A stretch of 64,000 bases of DNA from Dyadobacter sandarakinus (GCF_016894445.1 NZ_CP056775.1:2234001-2298000); one strand, 5' to 3'; positions 53,465 through 61,345 are shown, counted from the stretch's first letter. Notes: generated by a model not told the origin, from the letters alone. A program made the numbers and translations.

Positions 53465-54571
53465 ATGAATGTTTACAAGCTACTTTTTGGCCTGGCGGCT
53501 TTGCTTCTGCTGGCGGGTCTTGTTCTGGCTTTCAGCGGCAACCTTGCTTCTGCGGGCCCTGTGTTCATTGCATTTTTTCTCGCGCTCGCAGTCAGTTTCC
53601 GCGGGTTCGACAAGCTCAGAGGCTTTACCTATACGACGGTCATTTTTGCAGCAGTGACCACCGCCATGTACTATCCCCAGCATTTCCAGACCGTAGGCGA
53701 TTTCAAGCTGGCCGCACTGATTACGCCTTTAATCCAGATCATCATGTTCGGAATGGGTACTTCCATGAGCTTCGGTGATTTTGTAGGGGTTGTAAAAATG
53801 CCGAAAGGCGTGCTGATCGGGGTTGTGAGCCACTTTATCATCATGCCTACAATTGGTTATACCCTGGCCAGTATCAGCGGTTTTCCACCTGAGATTGCTG
53901 CGGGTATCATCCTGATCGGCTGCTCACCCAACGGAATGGCATCCAATGTGATCTCCTATCTTGCCAAGGCAAACCTGGCTTTGTCTATCACCATTACAGC
54001 CATTTCCACCATGCTCGCGCCCATTGTCACCCCGATTCTGATGAGTCAGCTGGCCGGTGCATTCGTACAGATCGACACGCTGCACATGATGTGGGATATT
54101 ATCAAAATGGTTATTATTCCTATCGGAGCAGGGCTGGTATTTAACAGGTTGTTCAGCGGCAAGGTCAAGTGGCTGGATGCCGCCATGCCACTGATTTCAA
54201 TGGGAGGGATTGCATTTATCATTGTCATTATCACTGCTGCCGGACGTGACAGCCTGTTGTCCATCGGACCGACGCTGCTCCTGCTGGTATTGTTCCATAA
54301 CCTTTCGGGCTATACGTTGGGGTACTGGTCGGGCAGGCTGTTCAAAATGAGTGAGCGCGATTGCCGTACCATCGCCATTGAAGTGGGTATGCAAAACGGC
54401 GGACTGGCTTCCGGCATCGCCAAGGAAATGGGCAAAATGGCCACTGTCGGACTGGCTCCTGCCATTTTCGGCCCCCTCATGAACATTACCGGCTCCATTC
54501 TCGCCTCCTGGTGGCAAAGCAAGCCCACCGGCGATGAAGAAACGTATGTAGAAACCGGCAGAATGCATTGA
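53465..54571 (+). CDS. Bile acid:sodium symporter (BASS) family transporter
   Basis: A 368-residue inner membrane transporter with about ten spans. The BASS core reads LIQIIMFGMGTSMSFGDF, IGVVSHFIIMPTIGYTLA, AGIILIGCSPNGMASNVISY (sodium-binding crossover region), LALSITITAISTMLAPIVTP and AIEVGMQNGGLASGIAK. Family members co-transport organic anions with Na+; plant BASS2 carries pyruvate. Its place after the RraA-fold gene suggests uptake of an acid released in the periplasm. The frame is open from 53444; the ATG at 53465 (MNVYKLLF) is chosen. Substrate assignment is speculative. Confidence 0.9.
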   Translation: MNVYKLLFGLAALLLLAGLVLAFSGNLASAGPVFIAFFLALAVSFRGFDKLRGFTYTTVIFAAVTTAMYYPQHFQTVGDFKLAALITPLIQIIMFGMGTSMSFGDFVGVVKMPKGVLIGVVSHFIIMPTIGYTLASISGFPPEIAAGIILIGCSPNGMASNVISYLAKANLALSITITAISTMLAPIVTPILMSQLAGAFVQIDTLHMMWDIIKMVIIPIGAGLVFNRLFSGKVKWLDAAMPLISMGGIAFIIVIITAAGRDSLLSIGPTLLLLVLFHNLSGYTLGYWSGRLFKMSERDCRTIAIEVGMQNGGLASGIAKEMGKMATVGLAPAIFGPLMNITGSILASWWQSKPTGDEETYVETGRMH

Positions 54572-54621
54572 GTAAAAAGCAGTAGTAGTTGGTTCACCAA
54601 ACCCGCTGCATGTTATCATAC

Positions 54622-54825
54622 CACACTGAGCAGAAGTCGAAGTAAAGAGCCCACTCCCACTTCGACTCCCACTTCGACTCCGCTCAGTGTGACAAAATGA
54701 ACCCCACTTCGACTCCGCTCAGTGTGACAAAGCAACTCCCACTTCGTCTCCCACTTCGACTCCGCTCAGTGTGACAGAATGAACTCCACTCCAACTCCCA
54801 CTTTGACTGCGCTCAGTGTGACAGA
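54622..54825. repeat. Repeat cluster, CACTGAG variant of the short repeat
   Basis: Four direct copies of CACTTCGACTCCGCTCAGTG (54670, 54705, 54752 and a diverged one near 54810) follow an inverted, diverged copy at 54622-54643. Compared with the 37 and 42 kb copies, the sequence has GTGTGACA/CACTGAG where those have GGGTGACA/CCCTGAG, so it is a distinct subtype. No gene is present. Confidence 0.9.
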
Positions 54826-54840
54826 CTCTCCTCCTTCAAA

Positions 54841-54920
54841 CAATCCCTGACCACCCCTGACAACAAATGACAATCCCTGACAACAAGTGACCACAAATGA
54901 CAATCCCTGACCACAAATGA
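54841..54920. repeat. Tandem decamer repeat ending in TGA
   Basis: Eight consecutive ten-base units, each ending TGA and beginning CAA or CCA (for example CAATCCCTGA, CAACAAATGA, CCACAAATGA). They also fall into a higher order of 30, 30 and 20 bases, each block starting CAATCCCTGA. The array ends 17 bases before the stop of the converging GNAT gene. Confidence 0.9.
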
Positions 54921-54936
54921 CCGCCCTTGCCCCCCC

Positions 54937-55443
54937 TCAATAATGATCATCCAGCAGCAGCTGCATAAACACCAGATCCAGCCACTGATCAAATTTATAG
55001 GCGACCTCTTTCAGGTAGCCTTTTTCTACAAAACCATATTTTTTGTGAAACTCAATGCTGCCACGATTGGAAGCGTCGATGCCGGCGATCATGGTATGAA
55101 GCCCCTGCTCCTTGGCACGCTGAATGAGGCTTCCCAAGAGCCTGCCGCCTACGCCCATCCCGCGTGATTTATCATCCAGGTAAATAGAATGCTCCACACT
55201 GAACTTATAGCCGATTTTGGGCCGGAAGATGTTGTACGAGCCATACCCGATTACTTTCCCCTCCTGCTCCGCCACAATCACGGGCATTCCGTTCAGCACC
55301 ATTTGTTCAAACCAGGCTTGCTGCTCCTCCATGGTCCGCACGTCATAATCGTAAATAGCGGTAGAGTGAAGAATGCTGTGATTAACAATATCCAGAATAG
55401 CAGGGAGATCCTTTAATGCAGCACTTCTGATAATAAGATCCAT
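54937..55443 (-). CDS. GNAT-family N-acetyltransferase (phosphinothricin-acetyltransferase-like)
   Basis: A 168-residue acetyltransferase. The start DLIIRSAALKDLPAILDIVN and the body AIYDYDVRTMEEQQAWFEQM resemble the PAT/Pat-like branch, and the acetyl-CoA loop SRGMGVGGRLLGSLIQ is intact. A later segment IAGIDASNRGSIEFHKKYGF is also typical. It should acetylate a small amine such as a glutamate analogue or amino acid in the cytoplasm. The ATG at 55443 is preferred to 55461. A -7-like element lies 41 bases upstream. It stands alone. Confidence 0.9.
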   Translation of the reverse strand: MDLIIRSAALKDLPAILDIVNHSILHSTAIYDYDVRTMEEQQAWFEQMVLNGMPVIVAEQEGKVIGYGSYNIFRPKIGYKFSVEHSIYLDDKSRGMGVGGRLLGSLIQRAKEQGLHTMIAGIDASNRGSIEFHKKYGFVEKGYLKEVAYKFDQWLDLVFMQLLLDDHY

Positions 55444-55483
55444 CAAAATAACGGGGTTCAATTTGGTGTTAATGTTACAATTT

Positions 55484-55491
55484 CAAAGATA
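55484..55491 (-). promoter_or_regulatory. Candidate -7 element of the GNAT gene
   Basis: Minus-strand TATCTTTG matches TAnnTTTG, 41 bases upstream of the ATG at 55443. No clear -33 TTTG is present. Confidence 0.4.
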
Positions 55492-55573
55492 TTGCATCTC
55501 CGAACTTTTACACGCCTGTCTGCATTAAAATCATAAAACGCCGCAATTTTACCCCATTATACATCTCCTAACC

Positions 55574-56611
55574 ATGGAACCCCTCGAACGCAAGCGGTAC
55601 AGCCGGCAGATCCTGCTGCCCGAAATCGGTTTAGCCGGACAGGAAAAATTGCGCGCTGCCAGGGTGCTGGTCGTAGGTGCGGGCGGCTTGGGTTGCCCGG
55701 TCCTCCAATACATCGTTGCCGCCGGCGTCGGTACAGTAGGCATTGCCGATGACGACACGGTTGACCTTACCAACCTGCACCGGCAAATCCTTTACACCCG
55801 GGATGATATTGGTAAAAACAAGGCTGAAACAGCAGTTCAGAAGCTTTTACAGCTCAACCCGCATGTGCATTTTACCGCCTACCCTGTAAGACTGACGCCT
55901 GAGAATGCGGAGGAAATTGCGTCGGGTTACGATATCGTTGTAGATGGATCGGACAATTTTCCTACCCGCTACCTGGTGGATGATGTTTGTGCCAAACAGA
56001 AAAAACTGCTCGTATTCGGCTCTATACTGCGTTTTGAAGGACAGGTATCTGTTTTTAATGGTCCGTCCGGTCCCTCCTACCGCTCGCTGTTCCCCGACAG
56101 TGGTGAGGCAGATAACTGCGCGGATGCAGGTGTACTTGGCGTGCTTCCCGGAATTATCGGTACGTATATGGCCAATGAAGTCATCAAGCTGATCTGCGGG
56201 ATCGGCCAGCCCCTCGTGGGTAAGTTGCTGATTTTTAATGCATTGAATGCTGCTACGCAGATATTTGGTCTTTCAGGAAATACCGGCGCGGAGCATAATG
56301 CTTCCGGTACAGAAATTAATTTTACCAATCAGCACGACGAATTACTGAGCTGGGAATCCTATGAGGCATTTGCAGCCACTTCGCCGGGCGACTACTGGCT
56401 GGTGGACGTGCGCGAGCCTTATGAGTTTGAGGCGGATAATTTCGGGGGCGTTAACATTCCGCTTTCAGAAATAACCGACAACCTGAAAGAACTTCCGGCC
56501 GGGAAAACCGTCGTGCTTTATTGCACCACCGGAACCCGCAGTCAAAAAGCCGCAAAGCTGCTCGGCAAAGCGGGATATGCAGGCAAACTCCTGACGGCCG
56601 GCAACTGGTAA
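55574..56611 (+). CDS. HesA/MoeB/ThiF-family adenylyltransferase with C-terminal rhodanese domain
   Basis: A 345-residue fusion. The E1-like domain (about 1-235) has the ATP site VLVVGAGGLGCPVLQYI, DDDTVDLTNLHRQILY and the catalytic Cys in NCADAGVLGVLPGIIG; the rhodanese domain (about 250-345) has DVREPYEFEADNFGG and the persulfide Cys loop LYCTTGTRS. Such proteins adenylate and sulfurate ubiquitin-like sulfur carriers for molybdopterin or thiamine synthesis. The two CxxC zinc pairs of E. coli MoeB are missing: the first site reads PSYRSLF and no second pair is seen. No moaD or thiS is adjacent, so the partner is unknown. Confidence 0.92.
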   Translation: MEPLERKRYSRQILLPEIGLAGQEKLRAARVLVVGAGGLGCPVLQYIVAAGVGTVGIADDDTVDLTNLHRQILYTRDDIGKNKAETAVQKLLQLNPHVHFTAYPVRLTPENAEEIASGYDIVVDGSDNFPTRYLVDDVCAKQKKLLVFGSILRFEGQVSVFNGPSGPSYRSLFPDSGEADNCADAGVLGVLPGIIGTYMANEVIKLICGIGQPLVGKLLIFNALNAATQIFGLSGNTGAEHNASGTEINFTNQHDELLSWESYEAFAATSPGDYWLVDVREPYEFEADNFGGVNIPLSEITDNLKELPAGKTVVLYCTTGTRSQKAAKLLGKAGYAGKLLTAGNW

Positions 56612-56662
56612 ATTCCGGATTGAGGATTTAATCAGTTTAGAAAAACGAGATTTTTTAATTTG

Positions 56663-56780
56663 CAGGAAATACAAATCCAGACTGCTTTTTACGGTAAAAA
56701 TGTCGGGAAAGGAGTTGATCCAGGAAATATAAATACAATCATCTTTAAAAAAATCCTGAGGAACGATGACCAGGAAATGT
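56663..56780 (+). promoter_or_regulatory. Three CAGGAAAT direct repeats upstream of the nitrilase gene
   Basis: CAGGAAAT occurs at 56663, 56721 and 56771; the first two continue with A(C/T)AAAT. They are spaced 58 and 50 bases in a gene-free, AT-rich 190-base leader. They could be binding sites of one regulator. This is a pattern only. Confidence 0.35.
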
Positions 56781-56802
56781 CAAACTAAACCAGTACCAAG
56801 CC

Positions 56803-57744
56803 ATGCAACCCATTAAAATTGCCACTGCACAGTTTGAAAACAAAAGCGGCGACAAGGCGTACAACCTTTCGGTGATAGACAAGCTTTCAGCCGAGGCAGC
56901 CGCAAAAGGTGCCCAGGCCATTGCCTTTCATGAATGCTCCGTGACCGGATACACCTTTGCGCGAAACCTGACGCGGGAGCAGATGCTCGACCTGTCTGAG
57001 TACATCCCCGACGGACCAAGCGTGCAGAAGCTGAGGGTTATCGCTGCAAAAAACGGAATTGCGATTCTTGCAGGCCTGTTTGAAAAAGATGAGGATGGTA
57101 AAATGTACAAGGCCTACGTTTGTGTAGACAGTACAGGGCTCGTTGCCAAATACCGCAAGCTGCACCCATTTATAAATCCTCACCTTACGCCAGGCGACCA
57201 GTATGTGGTTTTTGATCTGCTCGGCTGGAAATGCGGCATCCTGATCTGCTACGATAATAATATTATTGAAAATGTGCGGGCAACGAAGCTACTGGGTGCC
57301 GATATCATTTTTATGCCCCATGTAACGATGTGCACCCCATCCACGCGCCCCGGTGCCGGTTTCGTCGATCCGCGGCTTTGGGAAAACCGCCATACTGATC
57401 CTACTTCGCTCCGGCAGGAATTCGACAGCCTGAAAGGCCGTGCCTGGCTCATGAAGTGGCTGCCTGCCCGGGCGTACGATAATGCAGTTTATGCCGTCTT
57501 TTCAAATCCGATCGGCATGGACGATGACCAGTTGAAAAATGGCTGCTCCATGATCCTGGACCCTTATGGGGACGTGGTAGCCGAGTGCCGGGAACTGGAC
57601 GATGCTATTGCTTTGGCTACCTTAAACCCCGCCCACCTGACGAAGGCCGGTGGCCACCGGTATATACAAGCCCGCCGGCCGGAGCTTTACGGTGACATTA
57701 TCGCCCGGGAACATGCTTCTGAGCAAAAGGTTGTCTGGATGTAG
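56803..57744 (+). CDS. Carbon-nitrogen hydrolase (nitrilase/amidase) family protein
   Basis: A 313-residue cytoplasmic hydrolase with the full catalytic set: Glu44 in AFHECSVTGY, Lys119 in KYRKLHPF and Cys149 in CGILICYDNNIIENV. The remainder (ADIIFMPHVT, PARAYDNAVYAVFSNPIG, CSMILDPYGDVVAEC) fits the amidase branches of the superfamily more than true nitrilases. It may hydrolyse an aliphatic amide or an N-carbamoyl compound to acid and ammonia. The family is often mis-specified, so the substrate is left open. It starts its own transcript. Confidence 0.9.
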   Translation: MQPIKIATAQFENKSGDKAYNLSVIDKLSAEAAAKGAQAIAFHECSVTGYTFARNLTREQMLDLSEYIPDGPSVQKLRVIAAKNGIAILAGLFEKDEDGKMYKAYVCVDSTGLVAKYRKLHPFINPHLTPGDQYVVFDLLGWKCGILICYDNNIIENVRATKLLGADIIFMPHVTMCTPSTRPGAGFVDPRLWENRHTDPTSLRQEFDSLKGRAWLMKWLPARAYDNAVYAVFSNPIGMDDDQLKNGCSMILDPYGDVVAECRELDDAIALATLNPAHLTKAGGHRYIQARRPELYGDIIAREHASEQKVVWM

Positions 57745-57813
57745 GTGCGGGAAACAGGGGTATTTTAAGGAAAAATTAATAATCTACTAACCAACTAGAT
57801 TAAATAGTTTCGT

Positions 57814-57821
57814 TACTTTTG
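57814..57821 (+). promoter_or_regulatory. Candidate -7 element of the TSUP transporter gene
   Basis: TACTTTTG matches TAnnTTTG, 36 bases upstream of the ATG at 57857, in an AT-rich stretch. No well-placed -33 TTTG. Confidence 0.5.
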
Positions 57822-57856
57822 CGCCACTTTGTTTTCGTCCCATCAAACGAACTATA

Positions 57857-58738
57857 ATGCTCGCAAAAGTCCTTGCCCTGAAATTACCTGCCTCTCCGCT
57901 CTGGTACCTGATTCCGCTCACCGTGCTTGCTTCCCTTTTGGGAGTGCTTTTTCTCAATGGTACGATTGCGTTCACGCAGGATGAGGCAGTCTCGTTTTTG
58001 ACGGGCGATTTTATGTTTTATGTGCTGGTCGGGCTGGGTGCGCAGCTGGTGGACGGTGCATTGGGCATGGCTTACGGTGTCACTTCCAACTCCTTTTTAC
58101 TAAGCCTGGGCGTATCACCCGCGGTGAGCAGTGCCAGTGTGCACTTTGCAGAGATGTTTACAACCGGTGCATCGGCCATTTCGCATTTCAGGTTTAAAAA
58201 CATCAATAAAAAGCTGTTTAAAAGTCTGCTCATCCCCGGCGTACTAGGCGCTGTAACTGGCGCGTACCTGCTTTCCGACGTGATCGACGGTGACGCCATC
58301 AAGCCTTATATTGCGTTTTACATGCTGGTACTCGGCATTATTATCATCCGCAAAGCCCTGCTCAAACCGGGCGTTAAAAATAAAACCAGGCGCATCGGTA
58401 TCCTTGCGGCGTCAGGCGGGTTTCTGGATTCAGTAGGCGGTGGCGGCTGGGGTCCCATTGTGACTTCCACCCTACTGGGCCAGGGCCGTGATCCCCGTTA
58501 TACGATCGGTTCGGTAAATGCCGCAGAGTTTGTCATTGCATTTTCCAGCGGTGTTACGTTCCTGCTTTTCAATGGGATCAGCAGCTGGCCAGTGGTGTTG
58601 GGCCTGATTGTAGGCGGTGTGATTGCTGCTCCGGTTGGCGCAATGCTCGTAGGCAAGATCAAGCGCAAACCTTTGATGCTGATCATCGGCGCGCTGGTGA
58701 TCAGTCTGAGCGTGCGGACCATCCTGCTCAGCATCTGA
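57857..58738 (+). CDS. Sulfite exporter TauE/SafE (TSUP) family permease
   Basis: A 293-residue membrane protein with about eight spans in two related halves; each begins with a conserved block, GLGAQLVDGALGMAYGVTSN and AASGGFLDSVGGGGWGPIVT. This is the TSUP/TauE-SafE pattern. Family members move sulfite, sulfoacetate or other small anions across the inner membrane. A preceding span (WYLIPLTVLASLLGVLFLN) and short hydrophilic start are visible. It lies between the nitrilase and nuoA, with promoter-like elements on both sides, so it is probably transcribed alone. Confidence 0.92.
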   Translation: MLAKVLALKLPASPLWYLIPLTVLASLLGVLFLNGTIAFTQDEAVSFLTGDFMFYVLVGLGAQLVDGALGMAYGVTSNSFLLSLGVSPAVSSASVHFAEMFTTGASAISHFRFKNINKKLFKSLLIPGVLGAVTGAYLLSDVIDGDAIKPYIAFYMLVLGIIIIRKALLKPGVKNKTRRIGILAASGGFLDSVGGGGWGPIVTSTLLGQGRDPRYTIGSVNAAEFVIAFSSGVTFLLFNGISSWPVVLGLIVGGVIAAPVGAMLVGKIKRKPLMLIIGALVISLSVRTILLSI

Positions 58739-58783
58739 CACCCGAAAACATCAGTTTACAGGTTTTTGATCAGCAAAATAGCT

Positions 58784-58791
58784 TAGTTTTG
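58784..58791 (+). promoter_or_regulatory. Candidate -7 element of nuoA
   Basis: TAGTTTTG matches TAnnTTTG, 20 bases upstream of the nuoA ATG. TTTTTG lies 15 bases further upstream as a possible, slightly close -33. Confidence 0.5.
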
Positions 58792-58811
58792 CAAAAAACA
58801 AGCTCAGGCAC

Positions 58812-59282
58812 ATGCTGACAGACTTTGGCTACATTCTGCTTTTTATCATTGCCGCACTTGTGCTGCTGAGCGTGATGCTGAGCGTTGCGCGGTTCCTGCG
58901 CCCCAATCGCCCCAATGAAGAAAAACTGACCACCTATGAATCTGGCGAGGACCCGATAGGTAATGCCAATGTGCAGTTTAACGTGCGCTTCTACGTGGTG
59001 GCACTCATTTTCGTGCTTTTCGAAGTGGAGCTGCTGTTCCTTTTCCCCTGGGCGGTGGTGTTTGGCAACGAAGACCTGGTTGCGCAGACCAACGGTCAGT
59101 GGGGCTGGTTTGCACTGGGTGAAATGACTGTATTTATTCTCATCCTCGTCGTTGGCCTGGCTTATGCCTGGGCCAAAGGCTACCTCGACTGGGTGCGCCC
59201 CAAACCGCAGATACCGGATATAAAATCACCAGTACCAGCGGATATGTACCTTCAGATCAATCAGAAGTACGAAAAAAAGTAG
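58812..59282 (+). CDS. nuoA: NADH-quinone oxidoreductase subunit A
   Basis: A 156-residue membrane subunit of complex I. Three spans are visible (YILLFIIAALVLLSVMLSVA, FYVVALIFVLFEVELLFLF, FALGEMTVFILILVVGLAYA), and the loop motif KLTTYESGEDPIGNA is the family signature. It helps form the junction between the membrane and peripheral arms. nuoB does not follow directly: an opposing gene (59317-60060) lies between them. Confidence 0.95.
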   Translation: MLTDFGYILLFIIAALVLLSVMLSVARFLRPNRPNEEKLTTYESGEDPIGNANVQFNVRFYVVALIFVLFEVELLFLFPWAVVFGNEDLVAQTNGQWGWFALGEMTVFILILVVGLAYAWAKGYLDWVRPKPQIPDIKSPVPADMYLQINQKYEKK

Positions 59283-59316
59283 CGGTCACTGATCCCGCCG
59301 CCTAAGGTTAATCACC

Positions 59317-60060
59317 TCAATGCATCATCATTTTCTTTTTTAAACCCGGTTTTGGAAAGAACACGAGGCCGATCTGCAGGTAAATCTGGTTGACTTTCAA
59401 GCCGGGCAAGTCGCTTACCGTCACGTTTTCGCTCTTCCATTTGCGGCGGCCGAGTATAGGCTGGTGGTAAGTCGCCTTGGCGCTCAGGTAAACTTTTTCG
59501 TTATACTTTGGCAGCACATTCATCTTGTAATCTACACCTGCACCCGCATGCACGTTGATGTTGGCGGTAAATAGCTTTACGGCCTGAAATGCTGCCGGAT
59601 TACCCACAAGCTGTCCGAGCGTGGCCGTACCATTGCTGCGGATGTTTAAACGATACAACATGAAATCCACCCCGATAGGCAGCATTACATTCCACCGGGC
59701 GGTGTTGACAAACTTCGGACTACCGTCTGTCCCGATGCCGATCCCGTTGAGGTAGGCTTTGCGCTCATCCCTGTCCTTGGTATAATTGGTACCATTCATC
59801 AGGATGATGCGGCCTTCGGAGTACCAGCGCTGCGACTCCATTCTCCGGGCCAGTACCAGTGATCCCATGAATGAAGTAAATGGTTTTACAGCAAGCTTTT
59901 CAAGCTCATGGCGGATTGCAGGATTATTGGACAACAAACCAAATTCTGCATAAAAGCCCATTCCGCTCTGAAAAATGCGAAACGTAGAATCTGATTGCGC
60001 GTGTACCGAGTGGAACATGACCTGCGACAGGAAAACAAGAAGGAGTAATTTGTTTTTCAT
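59317..60060 (-). CDS. Putative outer membrane beta-barrel protein inserted between nuoA and nuoB
   Basis: A 247-residue protein with a signal peptide (LLLLVFLSQVMFHSVHA) and beta-strand-like alternation (MGFYAEFGLLS, RWYSEGRIILMNGTNY, WNVMLPIGVDFMLYRLNI, INVHAGAGVDYKMNVLP, VYLSAKATYHQPILG, IYLQIGLVFFPK). It resembles outer-membrane-type porin-like proteins of unknown function. It lies in the opposite direction to nuoA and nuoB with 34 and 121 bases to either side, breaking the usual operon. The Met/His-rich tail (MMMH) is odd. Confidence 0.75.
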   Translation of the reverse strand: MKNKLLLLVFLSQVMFHSVHAQSDSTFRIFQSGMGFYAEFGLLSNNPAIRHELEKLAVKPFTSFMGSLVLARRMESQRWYSEGRIILMNGTNYTKDRDERKAYLNGIGIGTDGSPKFVNTARWNVMLPIGVDFMLYRLNIRSNGTATLGQLVGNPAAFQAVKLFTANINVHAGAGVDYKMNVLPKYNEKVYLSAKATYHQPILGRRKWKSENVTVSDLPGLKVNQIYLQIGLVFFPKPGLKKKMMMH

Positions 60061-60181
60061 AGACGAATTGTATCAGGAGCCTCCTTCATGCTGATTTCGG
60101 GAAACCCTTTCTTGTCAAAGTTGGTTATTTTTCTGAACATTAGAGAGCAATATCCGTACCATCGGATAAGAGATATATAAG

Positions 60182-60703
60182 ATGAGTGAAAGTATTAAAA
60201 ATGGCGACGGAGGTATCATCCTGACCAATGCGGAGGACCTGATGAACTGGGCACGACTATCGTCGCTGTGGCCTATGGGCTTCGGCCTCGCCTGCTGTGC
60301 GATTGAAATGATGGCCACGTACGCTTCCAATTACGACCTCGAACGTTTCGGAATTCTGCCCAGGCCCTCGCCCAGGCAGTCTGATGTAATGATTGTGGCC
60401 GGTACGGTAACCTTTAAAATGGCCGACCGGATCCGTCGGCTTTACGAGCAGATGCCCGAGCCGCGCTACGTAATATCCATGGGAAGTTGCTCCAATTGCG
60501 GTGGTCCTTACTGGGAACATGGGTATCATGTGGTAAAAGGTGTGGACAGGATCATACCGGTAGACGTCTATGTTCCCGGCTGTCCGCCCAGGCCCGAAGC
60601 CCTCATCGGCGGTTTTATGCGGTTGCAGGAAAAAATCAGGGGCGAACATCCGCTGGCTCCCGACCTGTTTCTGGAAATGGAGGCTGAGGCCGTAAACCAA
60701 TAA
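60182..60703 (+). CDS. nuoB: NADH-quinone oxidoreductase subunit B
   Basis: A 173-residue iron-sulfur subunit that carries cluster N2 in the peripheral arm of complex I. The cluster cysteines are visible: two in [10 protein letters not shown], one in [10 protein letters not shown] and one in [10 protein letters not shown]. Other signature segments are [20 protein letters not shown] and [20 protein letters not shown]. It is 12 bases before nuoC. A small hairpin (TATCCG/CGGATA, 60151-60168) precedes the ATG. It is separated from nuoA by an opposing gene. Confidence 0.96.
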   Translation: MSESIKNGDGGIILTNAEDLMNWARLSSLWPMGFGLACCAIEMMATYASNYDLERFGILPRPSPRQSDVMIVAGTVTFKMADRIRRLYEQMPEPRYVISMGSCSNCGGPYWEHGYHVVKGVDRIIPVDVYVPGCPPRPEALIGGFMRLQEKIRGEHPLAPDLFLEMEAEAVNQ

Positions 60704-60714
60704 TTACTCGATTT

Positions 60715-61257
60715 ATGGATTTTCAGGAACTTACCGACCTTGTAAAGGCGCACTTTCCACAGTACACAATTGAAGCCGATATGCGCAATCCGCAGCCCGC
60801 ATTGCTCATTCCGGCATCGGGCATTGCAGACATCTGTGCATTCCTGCATGCTGATCCGAGGTTGTTTTTCGACTTTCTTGCGTGCATTACGGCCATTGAT
60901 AACGGACCGGAAAAGGGTACCATGGAGCTCATCTATAATATGACCTCTATTCCGTACGGCCGTGATCTTGTTTTGAAAATGGTGTTTGCGAGAAATGAGG
61001 CAGGCACTCCGCTTCCTGCTATACCTACGGTGAGCCACATCTGGCGTACAGCCGACTGGCACGAGCGCGAAATTTTTGACCTGATGGGTATTGCATTTAC
61101 CGGCCACCCCGACCTGAGGCGCATTTTGCTGCCGGAGGATTGGGATGGGCATCCGCTACGCCGCGACTATGCTGTGGAGGGGCGGTATCATGGTATTTAC
61201 ATCCGGTTTGAAGACGGCACGACACAGGAACGTGTTTCGTCGGAAGACAGGCGCTAG
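60715..61257 (+). CDS. nuoC: NADH-quinone oxidoreductase subunit C
   Basis: A 180-residue peripheral arm subunit. The 30-kDa signature is intact: TVSHIWRTADWHEREIFDL, GIAFTGHPDLRRILLPEDW, HPLRRDYAVEG. It follows nuoB by 12 bases, so those two are one transcript. The expected next gene, nuoD, does not follow; 88 bases later comes an unrelated thioredoxin-fold gene. NuoC here is not fused to NuoD. Other subunits must lie elsewhere. Confidence 0.96.
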   Translation: MDFQELTDLVKAHFPQYTIEADMRNPQPALLIPASGIADICAFLHADPRLFFDFLACITAIDNGPEKGTMELIYNMTSIPYGRDLVLKMVFARNEAGTPLPAIPTVSHIWRTADWHEREIFDLMGIAFTGHPDLRRILLPEDWDGHPLRRDYAVEGRYHGIYIRFEDGTTQERVSSEDRR

Positions 61258-61345
61258 CCGGCTGTCAGGCTGGCGGCGGAAATCTGCGAAAAATTTGGCA
61301 GGGACGAAAAGCCTCGTTATTTTTCGTTAAATTAATTTCCAAAGT

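Noticed and set aside
54622..54920. CRISPR array or integron attC cluster
   Set aside because: Copies are short and irregularly spaced with repetitive intervening sequence; no integrase or cas gene is present.
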